Shown here: positions 39,206-47,888 of the stretch, piece after piece
How the letters are laid out: every line of letters begins with the position of its first letter
How positions within the stretch are numbered: position 1 is the first letter of the stretch
Origin: Streptomyces sp. LUP30
GTDB taxonomy: Bacteria > Actinomycetota > Actinomycetes > Streptomycetales > Streptomycetaceae
Length of the DNA stretch: 64,000 nt
Direction: 5' to 3'
Assembly (NCBI RefSeq): GCF_001746365.1
Contig: NZ_MJAJ01000015.1
Location: forward strand, 1 to 64,000
Position numbers and translations under genes: made by a program
Notes under the pieces: model-generated
What the model saw: only the letters and a program-made list of their open reading frames with translations
Database searches by the model: none
What the model was told of the DNA's origin: nothing

Positions 39206-40809
39206 CGGTCATCACGTCCGCCCTGGACATCCACGGCCCCGACTACCGTGCCCACCGCGAGGCCATGCTCGCCAAGCTGGCCGACCTCGACGCCGAGCAC
39301 GCGAAGGCGCTCGCGGGAGGCGGGGAGAAGTACGTCGCCCGGCACCGCGCCCGCGGCAAGCTCCTCGCCCGTGAGCGCGTCGAGCTGCTCCTCGACCCCG
39401 ACACGCCGTTCCTGGAACTCTCGCCGCTGGCCGCCTGGGGCAGCGCCTCCCCCGAGTACGCGGTCGGCGCGTCCCTCGTCACCGGCATCGGCGTCGTCGA
39501 GGGCGTCGAGTGCCTGATCACCGCGAACGACCCCACCGTGCGGGGCGGCGCCAGCAACCCGTGGTCGCTGAAGAAGGCCCTGCGGGCCAACGACATCGCC
39601 CTGGCCAACCGGCTGCCCTGCATCAGCCTGGTGGAGTCCGGCGGGGCCGACCTGCCCTCGCAGAAGGAGATCTTCATCCCGGGCGGCGCCGTCTTCCGCG
39701 ACCTGACCCGGCTCTCCGCCGCGGGCGTCCCGACCGTCGCCGTGGTCTTCGGCAACTCGACCGCGGGAGGGGCGTACGTCCCCGGCATGTCCGACCACGT
39801 GATCATGGTCAAGGAGCGGGCGAAGGTGTTCCTGGGCGGGCCGCCGCTGGTGAAGATGGCCACCGGCGAGGAGAGCGACGACGAGTCGCTGGGCGGCGCG
39901 GAGATGCACGCGCGCGTGTCGGGTCTCGCCGACCACTTCGCCGTCGACGAACACGACGCCCTGCGCCAGGCGCGGCGCGTGGTGGCCCGCCTCAACCACC
40001 GCAAGGCCTACCGGGATCCCGGCCCGGCCCTCCCTCCGAAGTATGACGAGGAGGAGCTCCTGGGCATCGTCCCCGGAGACCTGCGCACCCCCTTCGACCC
40101 GCGCGAGGTGATCGCCCGGATCGTCGACGGCTCCGACTTCGACGAGTTCAAGCCCCTGTACGGCACGAGCCTCGTCACCGGCTGGGCCGCCCTGCACGGC
40201 TATCCGGTCGGGATCCTGGCCAACGCCCAGGGCGTGCTCTTCAGCCAGGAGTCCCAGAAGGCCGCGCAGTTCATCCAGCTCGCCAACCAGCGCGACATCC
40301 CGCTGCTCTTCCTGCACAACACCACCGGCTACATGGTCGGCAAGGAGTACGAGCAGGGCGGCATCATCAAGCACGGCGCGATGATGATCAACGCGGTGTC
40401 CAACTCGAGGGTCCCGCACCTGTCCGTGCTCATGGGCGCGTCGTACGGCGCCGGCCACTACGGCATGTGCGGGCGCGCCTACGACCCCCGGTTCCTCTTC
40501 GCCTGGCCGAGCGCCAAGTCGGCCGTGATGGGCCCGCAGCAGCTCGCCGGGGTCCTGTCCATCGTCGCCCGGCAGTCGGCCACCGCGAAGGGCCTGCCCT
40601 ACGACGAGGAGGCCGACGCCGCCCTGCGCGCCATGGTGGAGCAGCAGATCGAGTCCGAGTCGCTGCCGATGTTCCTCTCGGGCCGGCTCTACGACGACGG
40701 CGTCATCGACCCGCGCGACACCCGCACCGTGCTCGGCCTGTGCCTGTCGGCCGTCCACACGGCTCCGTACGAGGGCGCCCGCGGCGGCTTCGGCGTCTTC
40801 CGGATGTGA
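39202..40809 (+). CDS. Acyl-CoA carboxylase beta (carboxyltransferase) subunit, MCC/geranyl-CoA type
   Basis: 535 aa from TTG at 39202, which overlaps the atuA-like stop; GGAGG lies 7 nt upstream. ALAGGGEKYVARHRARGKLL and GGASNPWSLKK belong to the N-domain. C-domain glycine pairs form the oxyanion holes (FGNSTAGGAYVPGMSDHV; SYGAGHYGMCGRAYDPRF). NTTGYMVGKEYEQGGIIKHG is typical of the methylcrotonyl/geranyl-CoA carboxylase clade rather than propionyl/acetyl-CoA carboxylase. It transfers carboxyl from biotin to a branched enoyl-CoA gamma-carbon in that clade. The partner alpha subunit is 5 bp downstream. Confidence 0.93.
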   Translation: MTVITSALDIHGPDYRAHREAMLAKLADLDAEHAKALAGGGEKYVARHRARGKLLARERVELLLDPDTPFLELSPLAAWGSASPEYAVGASLVTGIGVVEGVECLITANDPTVRGGASNPWSLKKALRANDIALANRLPCISLVESGGADLPSQKEIFIPGGAVFRDLTRLSAAGVPTVAVVFGNSTAGGAYVPGMSDHVIMVKERAKVFLGGPPLVKMATGEESDDESLGGAEMHARVSGLADHFAVDEHDALRQARRVVARLNHRKAYRDPGPALPPKYDEEELLGIVPGDLRTPFDPREVIARIVDGSDFDEFKPLYGTSLVTGWAALHGYPVGILANAQGVLFSQESQKAAQFIQLANQRDIPLLFLHNTTGYMVGKEYEQGGIIKHGAMMINAVSNSRVPHLSVLMGASYGAGHYGMCGRAYDPRFLFAWPSAKSAVMGPQQLAGVLSIVARQSATAKGLPYDEEADAALRAMVEQQIESESLPMFLSGRLYDDGVIDPRDTRTVLGLCLSAVHTAPYEGARGGFGVFRM

Positions 40810-40814
40810 GGCTC

Positions 40815-42671
40815 ATGATTACTTCCGTTCTGGTGGCCAACCGCGGCGAGATCGCCTGCCGGGTCTTCCGGACCTGTCGCGAGGCGGGCATCCGCACCGT
40901 CGCCGTGCACTCGGACGCCGACGCAGGCGCCCTCCACACGCGGGTGGCCGACACGGCCGTGCGGCTGCCCGGCGCCACGCCCGCGGACACCTATCTGCGC
41001 GCCGACCTCGTGGTGAAGGCCGCCGTCGCGGCGGGCGCGGACGCCGTGCACCCCGGCTACGGCTTCCTCTCCGAGAACGCCGGCTTCGCGCGGGCCGTCC
41101 TGGACGCGGGCCTGGTCTGGATCGGGCCGCCGCCCGAGGCCATCGAGGCGATGGCCTCCAAGACCCGCGCCAAGCGGCTCATGGGCCTCGCGCCCCTGCC
41201 CCCGGACGAGGTGACGCAGGCCGACCTGCCGGTGCTGGTGAAGGCGGCCGCGGGCGGCGGAGGACGCGGGATGCGCGTCGTGCGCCGACCGGAGGAGCTG
41301 CGGGCCGCGCTGGAGGGCGCGCGCGCCGAGGCCGCGAGCGCCTTCGGCGACGGCGAGGTGTTCGTCGAGCCGTACGTCGAGAACGGCCGCCACGTCGAGG
41401 TGCAGATCCTCGCCGACACGCACGGCACCGTCTGGGCGCTGGGCACCCGCGACTGCTCGTTGCAGCGACGCCACCAGAAGGTCGTCGAGGAGGCGCCCGC
41501 GCCCGGACTGCCCGACGAGGTGGCCGACCGGCTGCGCACGCTGGCCGTGCGCGCCGCGCGCGCCGTGGACTACGTGGGCGCGGGCACCGTCGAGTTCCTC
41601 GTCGCCGACGGCCGGGCGCACTTCCTGGAGATGAACACCCGCCTCCAGGTCGAACACCCCGTCACCGAGGCGGTCTTCGGCCTCGACCTGGTGGCCGAAC
41701 AGCTGCGGATCGCGGAGGGCGCGGCCCTGCCCGCCGAACCGCCGCCCGCGCGCGGGCACGCGATCGAGGCCCGCCTGTACGCCGAGGATCCCGCGGCCGA
41801 CTGGACCCCGCAGACCGGAGTCCTGCACCGCCTGGCCGTCCCGGACGGCGTCCGCCTGGACACCGGCTACGCCGACGGCGACGAGATCGGCGTCCACTAC
41901 GACCCGATGCTCGCCAAGGCGATCGCCCACGCCCCCACGCGCGCGGAGGCGATCCGCCGGCTGGCGGGTGCGCTGGAACGGGCGGCGGTCCACGGCCCGG
42001 TCACCAACCGCGACCTCCTCGTGCGCTCCCTGCGCCACGAGGAGTTCGCCTCGGCCCGCATGGACACCGGTTTCTACGAGCGTCACCTCGCCGAACTGAC
42101 CGAGGCCGCCCCCGACCCGTACGCCCCGCTCGCGGCGGCCCTCGCCGAAGCGGCGGACACGGCCTCGCGCCGGGGCGTCGGCGGCTGGCGCAACCTGCCG
42201 TCCCAGCCGCAGACGAAGCGGTACGCGGTCGCGGGCGAGGAGTGCGAGGTCCGCTACCGCCACACCCGCACCGGCCTCACGGCCGAGGGCGTCCAGGTGG
42301 TGTCGGCCGCCGCCGACCTGGTCGTCCTGGAGATCGACGGCGTACGGCGCCGCTTCGACGTCGCCCGCTACGGCGACCGCGTCCACGTCAACGCCGACGC
42401 CCTGACCGCCCTGCCCCGTTTCCCCGACCCGCAGGCCCGGCACGCGCCGGGCTCCCTGCTGGCCCCGATGCCGGGCACGGTCGTCAGGCTCGCGGACGGA
42501 CTCGTCACCGGATCGGGCGTCCGGGCGGGTGAACCGCTCCTCTGGCTCGAAGCGATGAAGATGCAACACGTCATCGCGGCTCCGGCGCAGGGCACGGTGA
42601 CGGCGTTGCACGTGACCCGAGGGCAGCAAGTGGAGGTCGGCACGCTCCTGGCAGTGGTGGAGAGCGGCTGA
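40815..42671 (+). CDS. Biotin carboxylase/biotin carrier (alpha) subunit of the acyl-CoA carboxylase
   Basis: 618 aa from ATG at 40815. N-terminal biotin carboxylase: VLVANRGEIACRVFRTCREA, HPGYGFLSEN, the ATP-grasp glycine loop KAAAGGGGRGMRVV, EMNTRLQVEHPVTE. The C-terminal biotinyl domain carries the target Lys in LEAMKMQHV near residue 577. The linker region (about 450-540) is the BT domain that docks beta. The middle of ATP-grasp is slightly short (MGLAPLPPDEVTQADLPVL). With the upstream beta subunit it makes a dedicated two-subunit carboxylase. Confidence 0.94.
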   Translation: MITSVLVANRGEIACRVFRTCREAGIRTVAVHSDADAGALHTRVADTAVRLPGATPADTYLRADLVVKAAVAAGADAVHPGYGFLSENAGFARAVLDAGLVWIGPPPEAIEAMASKTRAKRLMGLAPLPPDEVTQADLPVLVKAAAGGGGRGMRVVRRPEELRAALEGARAEAASAFGDGEVFVEPYVENGRHVEVQILADTHGTVWALGTRDCSLQRRHQKVVEEAPAPGLPDEVADRLRTLAVRAARAVDYVGAGTVEFLVADGRAHFLEMNTRLQVEHPVTEAVFGLDLVAEQLRIAEGAALPAEPPPARGHAIEARLYAEDPAADWTPQTGVLHRLAVPDGVRLDTGYADGDEIGVHYDPMLAKAIAHAPTRAEAIRRLAGALERAAVHGPVTNRDLLVRSLRHEEFASARMDTGFYERHLAELTEAAPDPYAPLAAALAEAADTASRRGVGGWRNLPSQPQTKRYAVAGEECEVRYRHTRTGLTAEGVQVVSAAADLVVLEIDGVRRRFDVARYGDRVHVNADALTALPRFPDPQARHAPGSLLAPMPGTVVRLADGLVTGSGVRAGEPLLWLEAMKMQHVIAAPAQGTVTALHVTRGQQVEVGTLLAVVESG

Positions 42672-42687
42672 CGACGAAGGGGCGCGG

Positions 42688-42707
42688 GGCCGCATCGGCA
42701 TGCGGCC
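42688..42707 (+). promoter_or_regulatory. Intra-operon hairpin
   Basis: GGCCGCAT-CGGC-ATGCGGCC in the 88-bp gap between the alpha-subunit and acyl-CoA dehydrogenase genes. It could be an mRNA stabiliser, processing site or partial terminator. Confidence 0.5.
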
Positions 42708-42759
42708 GCGCCGCGTGAGCGGGACCAGCCACGACGAGCCGGCAGACGAAGGAGTCACC

Positions 42760-43899
42760 GTGACCACCCACATCGAGTCCGACGAGCACAAGGCGCTGCG
42801 AGCGGCGGTGTCGGCCTTCGCGAGGAGCCGCGCCCACGACGGCGACCACAGCGCCCTGTGGCAGGAGGCCGCCAAGCTCGGCTACATCGGCGTCAACCTG
42901 CCGCAGGAGTACGGCGGCGGAGGCGGCGGCATCGCCGAACTCTCGCTGATACTCGAAGAGTTGGGGGCCGCCGGGAACCCGCTTCTGATGATGATCGTCT
43001 CCCCGGCGATCTGCGGCACGGTCATCGCCCGCTTCGGCACGGACGCCCAGAAGCGGGAGTGGCTGCCCGCGCTGGCCGACGGCAGCCGCCTCATGGCGTT
43101 CGGCATCACCGAGCCCGACGCCGGCTCCAACAGCCACCGCATCACCACCACCGCCCGCCGTGACGGCGCGAGCGGCGACTGGCTGCTGACCGGCCGCAAG
43201 GTCTTCGTCTCCGGCGTCGACATCGCCGACGCCACCCTGATCGTCGGCCGCACGGAGGACGCCCGCACCGGTCGCCTCAAGCCCTGCCTGTTCATCGTCC
43301 CGCGCGACGCCCCCGGCTTCACCCGCCGCGCCATCGACATGGAACTCGACAGCGTGGAAAGGCAGTTCGAGCTGGCCCTGGACGACGTCCGGCTCCCCGC
43401 CGAAGCACTCGTCGGCGACGAGGACGCGGGTCTGCTGCAGCTGTTCGCCGGCCTCAACCCGGAGCGCGTCATGACGGCCGCCTTCGCGATCGGCATGGGC
43501 CGGCACGCCCTCGCGCGAGCCGTCGCGTACGCGCGTGAACGCACCGTCTGGAACGCCCCGATCGGCGCCCACCAGGCCATCGCCCATCCCCTCGCAGAGG
43601 CACACATCCAACTCGAGCTGGCCCGGCTGATGATGCAGAAGGCTGCCCACCTGTACGACGCGGGGGACGACGCCGGCGCGGGCGAGGCGGCCAACATGGC
43701 CAAGTACGCGGCGGGAGAGGCCTGTGTGAAGGCGGTCGACCAGGCGGTGCACACCCTCGGCGGCAACGGCCTCACGCGCGAGTTCGGGCTCGCCCGGCTG
43801 ATAACGGCCTCCCGCGTGGCTCGCATCGCCCCGGTGAGCCGGGAGATGATTCTCAACTACGTCTCCCACCAGACCCTGGGCCTGCCCAAGTCGTACTAG
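42760..43899 (+). CDS. Acyl-CoA dehydrogenase
   Basis: 379 aa from GTG at 42760 (AAGGAG 5 nt upstream). FAD/acyl-CoA dehydrogenase landmarks: LGYIGVNLPQEYGGGGGG, FGITEPDAGSNSHR, LTGRKVFVSGVDIAD, and HTLGGNGLTREFGLARL near the C-terminus. The usual EGTSE catalytic-base position reads APVSRE, so the base probably lies elsewhere, as in isovaleryl-CoA-type enzymes. It would introduce the alpha,beta double bond before carboxylation. Same strand, 88 bp after the biotin subunit gene. Confidence 0.93.
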   Translation: MTTHIESDEHKALRAAVSAFARSRAHDGDHSALWQEAAKLGYIGVNLPQEYGGGGGGIAELSLILEELGAAGNPLLMMIVSPAICGTVIARFGTDAQKREWLPALADGSRLMAFGITEPDAGSNSHRITTTARRDGASGDWLLTGRKVFVSGVDIADATLIVGRTEDARTGRLKPCLFIVPRDAPGFTRRAIDMELDSVERQFELALDDVRLPAEALVGDEDAGLLQLFAGLNPERVMTAAFAIGMGRHALARAVAYARERTVWNAPIGAHQAIAHPLAEAHIQLELARLMMQKAAHLYDAGDDAGAGEAANMAKYAAGEACVKAVDQAVHTLGGNGLTREFGLARLITASRVARIAPVSREMILNYVSHQTLGLPKSY

Positions 43900-43927
43900 G
43901 CCGCACATCCCCGTGCCAGGAGGAACC

Positions 43928-45496
43928 GTGTTCCGCAGCCCGTACGCAGACGTCCCGCCCGTCGACCTGCCCATCCACGACGCCGTGCTGGGCCGCGCAG
44001 CGGAGTTCGGCGAGCTCCCCGCGCTCGTCGACGGCACGGACGGCACCGCCCTCACCTACGACCAGGTGGACCGCTTCCACCGCAGGGTCGCCGCCGCGCT
44101 CGCCGAGGCGGGCGTCCGCAAGGGCGACGTGCTGGCCCTGCACAGCCCCAACACCGTCGCCTTCCCCGTCGCCTTCTACGGGGCCACGCGCGCGGGCGCC
44201 ACCGTCACCACCGTGCACCCGCTCGCCACCGCCGAGGAGTTCGCCAAGCAGCTCGGCGACAGCGCCGCCCGCTGGATCGTCACCGTCTCCCCGCTGCTGG
44301 ACACCGCCCGCCGCGCCGCCGAACTCGCCGGTGGCGTCCAGGAGATCCTCGTCTGCGACACCGCGCCCGGACACCGCTCGCTGATCGACATGCTCGCCTC
44401 CGACGCCCCCGAGCCCCAGGTGGACATCGACCCGGCACAGGACGTGGCGGTCCTGCCCTACTCCTCCGGCACCACCGGCGTTCCCAAGGGCGTCATGCTC
44501 ACCCACCGCCAGATCGCCACCAACCTCGACCAGCTGCGGCCGGCGATCTCCGCCGGCCCCGGCGACCGCATCCTGGCCGTGCTGCCCTTCTTCCACATCT
44601 ACGGCCTGACCGCCCTGATGAACGCGCCGCTGCGACAGGGCGCCACCGTCGTCGTACTGCCCCGCTTCGACCTGGAGACGTTCCTCGCGGCCGTCCAGAA
44701 CCATCGCATCACCGCTCTGTACGTGGCCCCGCCGATCGTCCTCGCCCTCGCCAAGCACCCGTCCGTCGCCCGGTACGACCTGTCGTCCCTGCGGTACGTC
44801 GTCAGCGCGGCCGCACCGCTGGACGCCGGCCTCGCCGAGGCCTGCGCGAAGCGCCTCGGCCTGCCGCCCGTCGGCCAGGCCTACGGCATGACGGAACTGT
44901 CCCCGGGCACCCACGTCGTCCCGCTGGACGCCATGCGCGACGCCCCCGCCGGGACCGTCGGCAGACTCATCGCCGGCACCGAGATGCGGATCGTCGCCCT
45001 CGACGACCCCGACCGTGACCTCGACGTCGGCGAGGCGGGCGAGATCCTGATCCGCGGCCCCCAGGTCATGAAGGGCTATCTCGGCCGCCCCGAGGCCACC
45101 GCCGACATGATCGACGCCGACGGCTGGCTGCACACCGGCGACGTCGGACGCGTCGACGCCGACGGCTGGCTGTTCGTCGTCGACCGCGTCAAGGAGCTCA
45201 TCAAGTACAAGGGCTTCCAGGTCGCCCCGGCCGAACTGGAGGCGTTGCTCCTCACCCACCCCGGCATAGCGGACGCCGCCGTCGTCGGCGTCTACAACGG
45301 CGACGGCAACGAGGTCCCCCACGCCTACGTCGTCCGCCAGCCCACCGCACCCGGCCTGTCCGAAGGAGAGGTCGCCATGTTCGTCGCCGAACGCGTCGCC
45401 CCCTACAAGCGCGTCCGCGAGGTCTCCTTCGTCGACGCGGTGCCGCGCGCCGCGTCCGGCAAGATCCTGCGCCGCCTGCTGCGGGAGCGCCCGTGA
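43928..45496 (+). CDS. AMP-forming acyl-CoA ligase, 4-coumarate-CoA-ligase-like
   Basis: 522 aa from GTG at 43928 with AGGAGGAA just upstream. ANL-superfamily motifs: PYSSGTTGVPKGVMLTH (P-loop), GQAYGMTELSPGTH, HTGDVG, VDRVKELIKYKGFQV, and catalytic Lys in PRAASGKILRRLL. It is predicted to activate a free carboxylic acid substrate of the operon to its CoA thioester. The sequence class includes plant 4CL and bacterial fatty/terpenoid acid ligases. The downstream hydratase start overlaps its stop. Confidence 0.93.
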   Translation: MFRSPYADVPPVDLPIHDAVLGRAAEFGELPALVDGTDGTALTYDQVDRFHRRVAAALAEAGVRKGDVLALHSPNTVAFPVAFYGATRAGATVTTVHPLATAEEFAKQLGDSAARWIVTVSPLLDTARRAAELAGGVQEILVCDTAPGHRSLIDMLASDAPEPQVDIDPAQDVAVLPYSSGTTGVPKGVMLTHRQIATNLDQLRPAISAGPGDRILAVLPFFHIYGLTALMNAPLRQGATVVVLPRFDLETFLAAVQNHRITALYVAPPIVLALAKHPSVARYDLSSLRYVVSAAAPLDAGLAEACAKRLGLPPVGQAYGMTELSPGTHVVPLDAMRDAPAGTVGRLIAGTEMRIVALDDPDRDLDVGEAGEILIRGPQVMKGYLGRPEATADMIDADGWLHTGDVGRVDADGWLFVVDRVKELIKYKGFQVAPAELEALLLTHPGIADAAVVGVYNGDGNEVPHAYVVRQPTAPGLSEGEVAMFVAERVAPYKRVREVSFVDAVPRAASGKILRRLLRERP

Positions 45497-46242
45497 CACC
45501 GGCGGAGACCTCCTCGGTCGGACAGTCCCGCGAGCGGGGCGTCCACACCCTCAGCCTCGACTCGCCCGCCACCCGCAACGCCCTGTCCTCGGCGCTGGTC
45601 GGGCGGCTCGCCGCATCGCTCGCCGACTGCGCCGAGGACGCCGACGTGCGCGCCGTCGTCCTCACCCACACCGGCGGCGTCTTCTGCGCGGGCGCCGACC
45701 TGCGCGACCCGCCCGACCCCGAGGCGTTCGTGGCGCTGCTGCGCCGGATCGTGGAGCTGCCCAAGCCGGTCGTCGCCCGCGTCGCCGGCCATGTCCGCGC
45801 AGGCGGCCTGGGACTGCTGGCCGCCTGCGATGTCACGGCCGCCGCCACCGGGTCGACCTTCGCCTTCACCGAGGTGCGCATCGGGGTGGCGCCGGCCGTG
45901 ATCTCGCTGCCGCTGCTCCCGCGCACCGACCCGCGCGCCCTCGGCCGTTACTACCTCACCGGCGAGCGCTTCGACGCCGCGGAAGCCGCCCGCGTCGGCC
46001 TGCTCACCGACCACGGCGACGACGTCGACGCCGTCCTCGCCCCCGTCCTGGACGGTCTGCGCAGATCCGCCCCCCAGGGGCTGGCGGAGACGAAACGGCT
46101 GCTCACGGCTAGGGTGCTGGAGACATTCGACCGGGACGCCGCCGACCTCACCGCGCTCTCGGCCCGGCTGTTCTCCACCCCGCAGGCCCGCGAGGGGATG
46201 ACGGCCTTCCTCGAACGACGGGATCCCGCATGGGTGCTGTGA
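45493..46242 (+). CDS. Enoyl-CoA hydratase/isomerase family protein
   Basis: 249 aa from GTG at 45493 in a GTGA overlap with the ligase. Crotonase fold: SLDSPATRNALSSALV, GVFCAGADLRD (oxyanion), HVRAGGLGLLAACDV, and AFTEVRIGVAPAVISLPLLP containing the acidic residue at the usual catalytic-Glu position. The first catalytic Glu position (after GGLG) appears as Leu, so isomerase or lyase activity is possible. In an Atu-like scheme it would hydrate the carboxylated enoyl-CoA. It overlaps the tetR start. Confidence 0.9.
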   Translation: MTPAETSSVGQSRERGVHTLSLDSPATRNALSSALVGRLAASLADCAEDADVRAVVLTHTGGVFCAGADLRDPPDPEAFVALLRRIVELPKPVVARVAGHVRAGGLGLLAACDVTAAATGSTFAFTEVRIGVAPAVISLPLLPRTDPRALGRYYLTGERFDAAEAARVGLLTDHGDDVDAVLAPVLDGLRRSAPQGLAETKRLLTARVLETFDRDAADLTALSARLFSTPQAREGMTAFLERRDPAWVL

Positions 46243-46850
46243 GCGCAGTCGACCGCGACCGCCTCCCCAAGCAGGACCGCAGCCGGGCCACCCGGCAGCG
46301 GCTCCTGGAAGCCGCCGTGGCCGCCCTCGCCGAACACGGCTGGGCGGGCTCCACCGTCTCCGTCGTCGCCGAACGCGCCGGCGTCTCCCGCGGCGCCGCC
46401 CAGCACCACTTCCCCACCCGCGAGGACCTGTTCACCGCGGCCGTCGAATACGTCGCCGAGGAACGCTCCCGCGCGCTGCGCGCCCTGTTCCCCCAGGGTG
46501 CGGCGGGCGGCGCGGCGGGGGACCGGACCGCCGTCGTCGCCGCCCTCGTGGACCTGTACACCGGGCCCCTGTTCCGCGCCGCCCTGCATCTGTGGGTCGC
46601 CGCGTCCAACGAGGAGCAGCTGCGCCCCCGGGTGACGGAGCTGGAAGCCCGCGTCGGCCGCGAGACCCACCGGATCGCCGTGGAGCTGCTGGGCGCCGAC
46701 GAGTCCGTGCCCGGCGTCCGCGAGAGCGTCCAGGGCCTGCTCGACATGGCCCGCGGCCTCGGCCTCGCCAACCTCCTCACCGACGACGGAGCCCGCCGGG
46801 AACGCGTGGTGGCGCAGTGGGCCGGCCTCCTGGACGAGAAGCTGCGCTGA
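46230..46850 (+). CDS. TetR-family regulator, likely controls the acyl-CoA operon
   Basis: 206 aa from ATG at 46230; GTG at 46239 in a GTGA overlap with the hydratase stop is an equally good start. The HTH (about residues 18-62: TRQRLLEAAVAALAEHGW, VVAERAGVSRGAAQHHFPTR) is typical TetR. The helical C-terminal domain is the ligand pocket, presumably for an acyl-CoA. Being last in the operon implies autoregulation, and the palindromes at 36607-36632 are the obvious target. Confidence 0.9.
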   Translation: MGAVSAVDRDRLPKQDRSRATRQRLLEAAVAALAEHGWAGSTVSVVAERAGVSRGAAQHHFPTREDLFTAAVEYVAEERSRALRALFPQGAAGGAAGDRTAVVAALVDLYTGPLFRAALHLWVAASNEEQLRPRVTELEARVGRETHRIAVELLGADESVPGVRESVQGLLDMARGLGLANLLTDDGARRERVVAQWAGLLDEKLR

Positions 46851-46932
46851 GGGCGTCTTCGTGTCGTGGCGTCGTGGCGTCGGCACGTCGTCGAGCCGGT
46901 CACCGGGCCCCGCCGCTCGGGCGGCCGGACGC

Positions 46933-47613
46933 TCAGGGGCTGAGCCGCTCCACCCGCCAGCTCCCGTCCGGCTGCGCCACGTACCGCAGCCGGTCGTGCA
47001 GCCGGTTCAGACGGCCCTGCCAGAACTCCACCGACTCGGGCGCCACCCGGAAACCGCCCCAGTGCGGCGGCACGGGCACCTGCTCGCCCTCGGGATAGCG
47101 GGCCGCCAGCTCGGCGTACGAGGCGTCGAGGTCGGCCCGCGTGGCGATCACCGAGGACTGGGCGCTGGCCCACGCGCCGAGCTGCGAGCCGTGCGGCCGG
47201 GTGCGGAAGTAGGCGGCCGTCTCGTCGCGTCCGGTGCGCCGGGCCACGCCCCGCACGATGACCTGCCGGGCCATCGGATGCCACGGGAAGAGCAACGAGA
47301 CGTACGGGTTCTCGGCGAGGTCGCGGGCCTTGCGGGAGTCGTAGTTGGTGTAGAAGACGAACCCCTGCTCGTCGAAGTGCTTCAGCAGCACCGTGCGCGA
47401 GCTGGGCCGGCCCTCGGCGTCCGCGGTGGCGACGACCATGGCGTTCGGCTCGAAGAGATGGGCCTCGACGGCCGCGTCCTTGAACCAGCGGGCGAACTGC
47501 TCCACGGGCGTGGCGGCCAGACCGGCCTCGGAGAGCCCCTCGGCCCGGTACTGCTTGCGCATGGCGGCGGGGTCGGGGAAGGACCCGGGGGAGACGGCGT
47601 CTGCGTCGGTCAC
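46933..47613 (-). CDS. pdxH: Pyridoxamine/pyridoxine 5'-phosphate oxidase
   Basis: 226 aa from GTG at 47613; ATG at 47631 would add six residues. FMN-split-barrel: [56 protein letters not shown]. The C-terminal dimerisation region contains [18 protein letters not shown] and ends RVERLSP, the PdxH signature. It oxidises pyridoxine/pyridoxamine phosphate to PLP. Divergent from citrate synthase across 275 bp. Confidence 0.95.
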   Translation of the reverse strand: MTDADAVSPGSFPDPAAMRKQYRAEGLSEAGLAATPVEQFARWFKDAAVEAHLFEPNAMVVATADAEGRPSSRTVLLKHFDEQGFVFYTNYDSRKARDLAENPYVSLLFPWHPMARQVIVRGVARRTGRDETAAYFRTRPHGSQLGAWASAQSSVIATRADLDASYAELAARYPEGEQVPVPPHWGGFRVAPESVEFWQGRLNRLHDRLRYVAQPDGSWRVERLSP

Positions 47614-47671
47614 CCGGCCATCTTGCCGCATGCCCCACCCACGCGGATCACCCGTCGGCGGCAACCCATCG

Positions 47672-47712
47672 GGTGGCACTGAGTGCCGCAACCACTCCCC
47701 AAAGGTGGCACT
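47672..47712. promoter_or_regulatory. Repeated GGTGGCACT elements in the pdxH-citrate synthase gap
   Basis: GGTGGCACT occurs at 47672-47680 and 47704-47712, 32 bp (three helical turns) apart. The first is part of the palindrome GGCACT-G-AGTGCC (47675-47687). Candidate shared operator for the divergent genes. Confidence 0.45.
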
Positions 47713-47888
47713 CGGGGATATGGTGCAGATGCCGTCCCCGTCGGGTGACCGCCCGCCCCACGGGGCATCAGTGGGATGACCGCCCAGGACCGCGAGTCCT
47801 TCCGAGGACCGCGGAACCAGGGGCGCCGCCCGTCCCGCACCCGCTGTCGCCCGCACGTCCCGTCGTACACATCACGAGGAGCCGCCCG

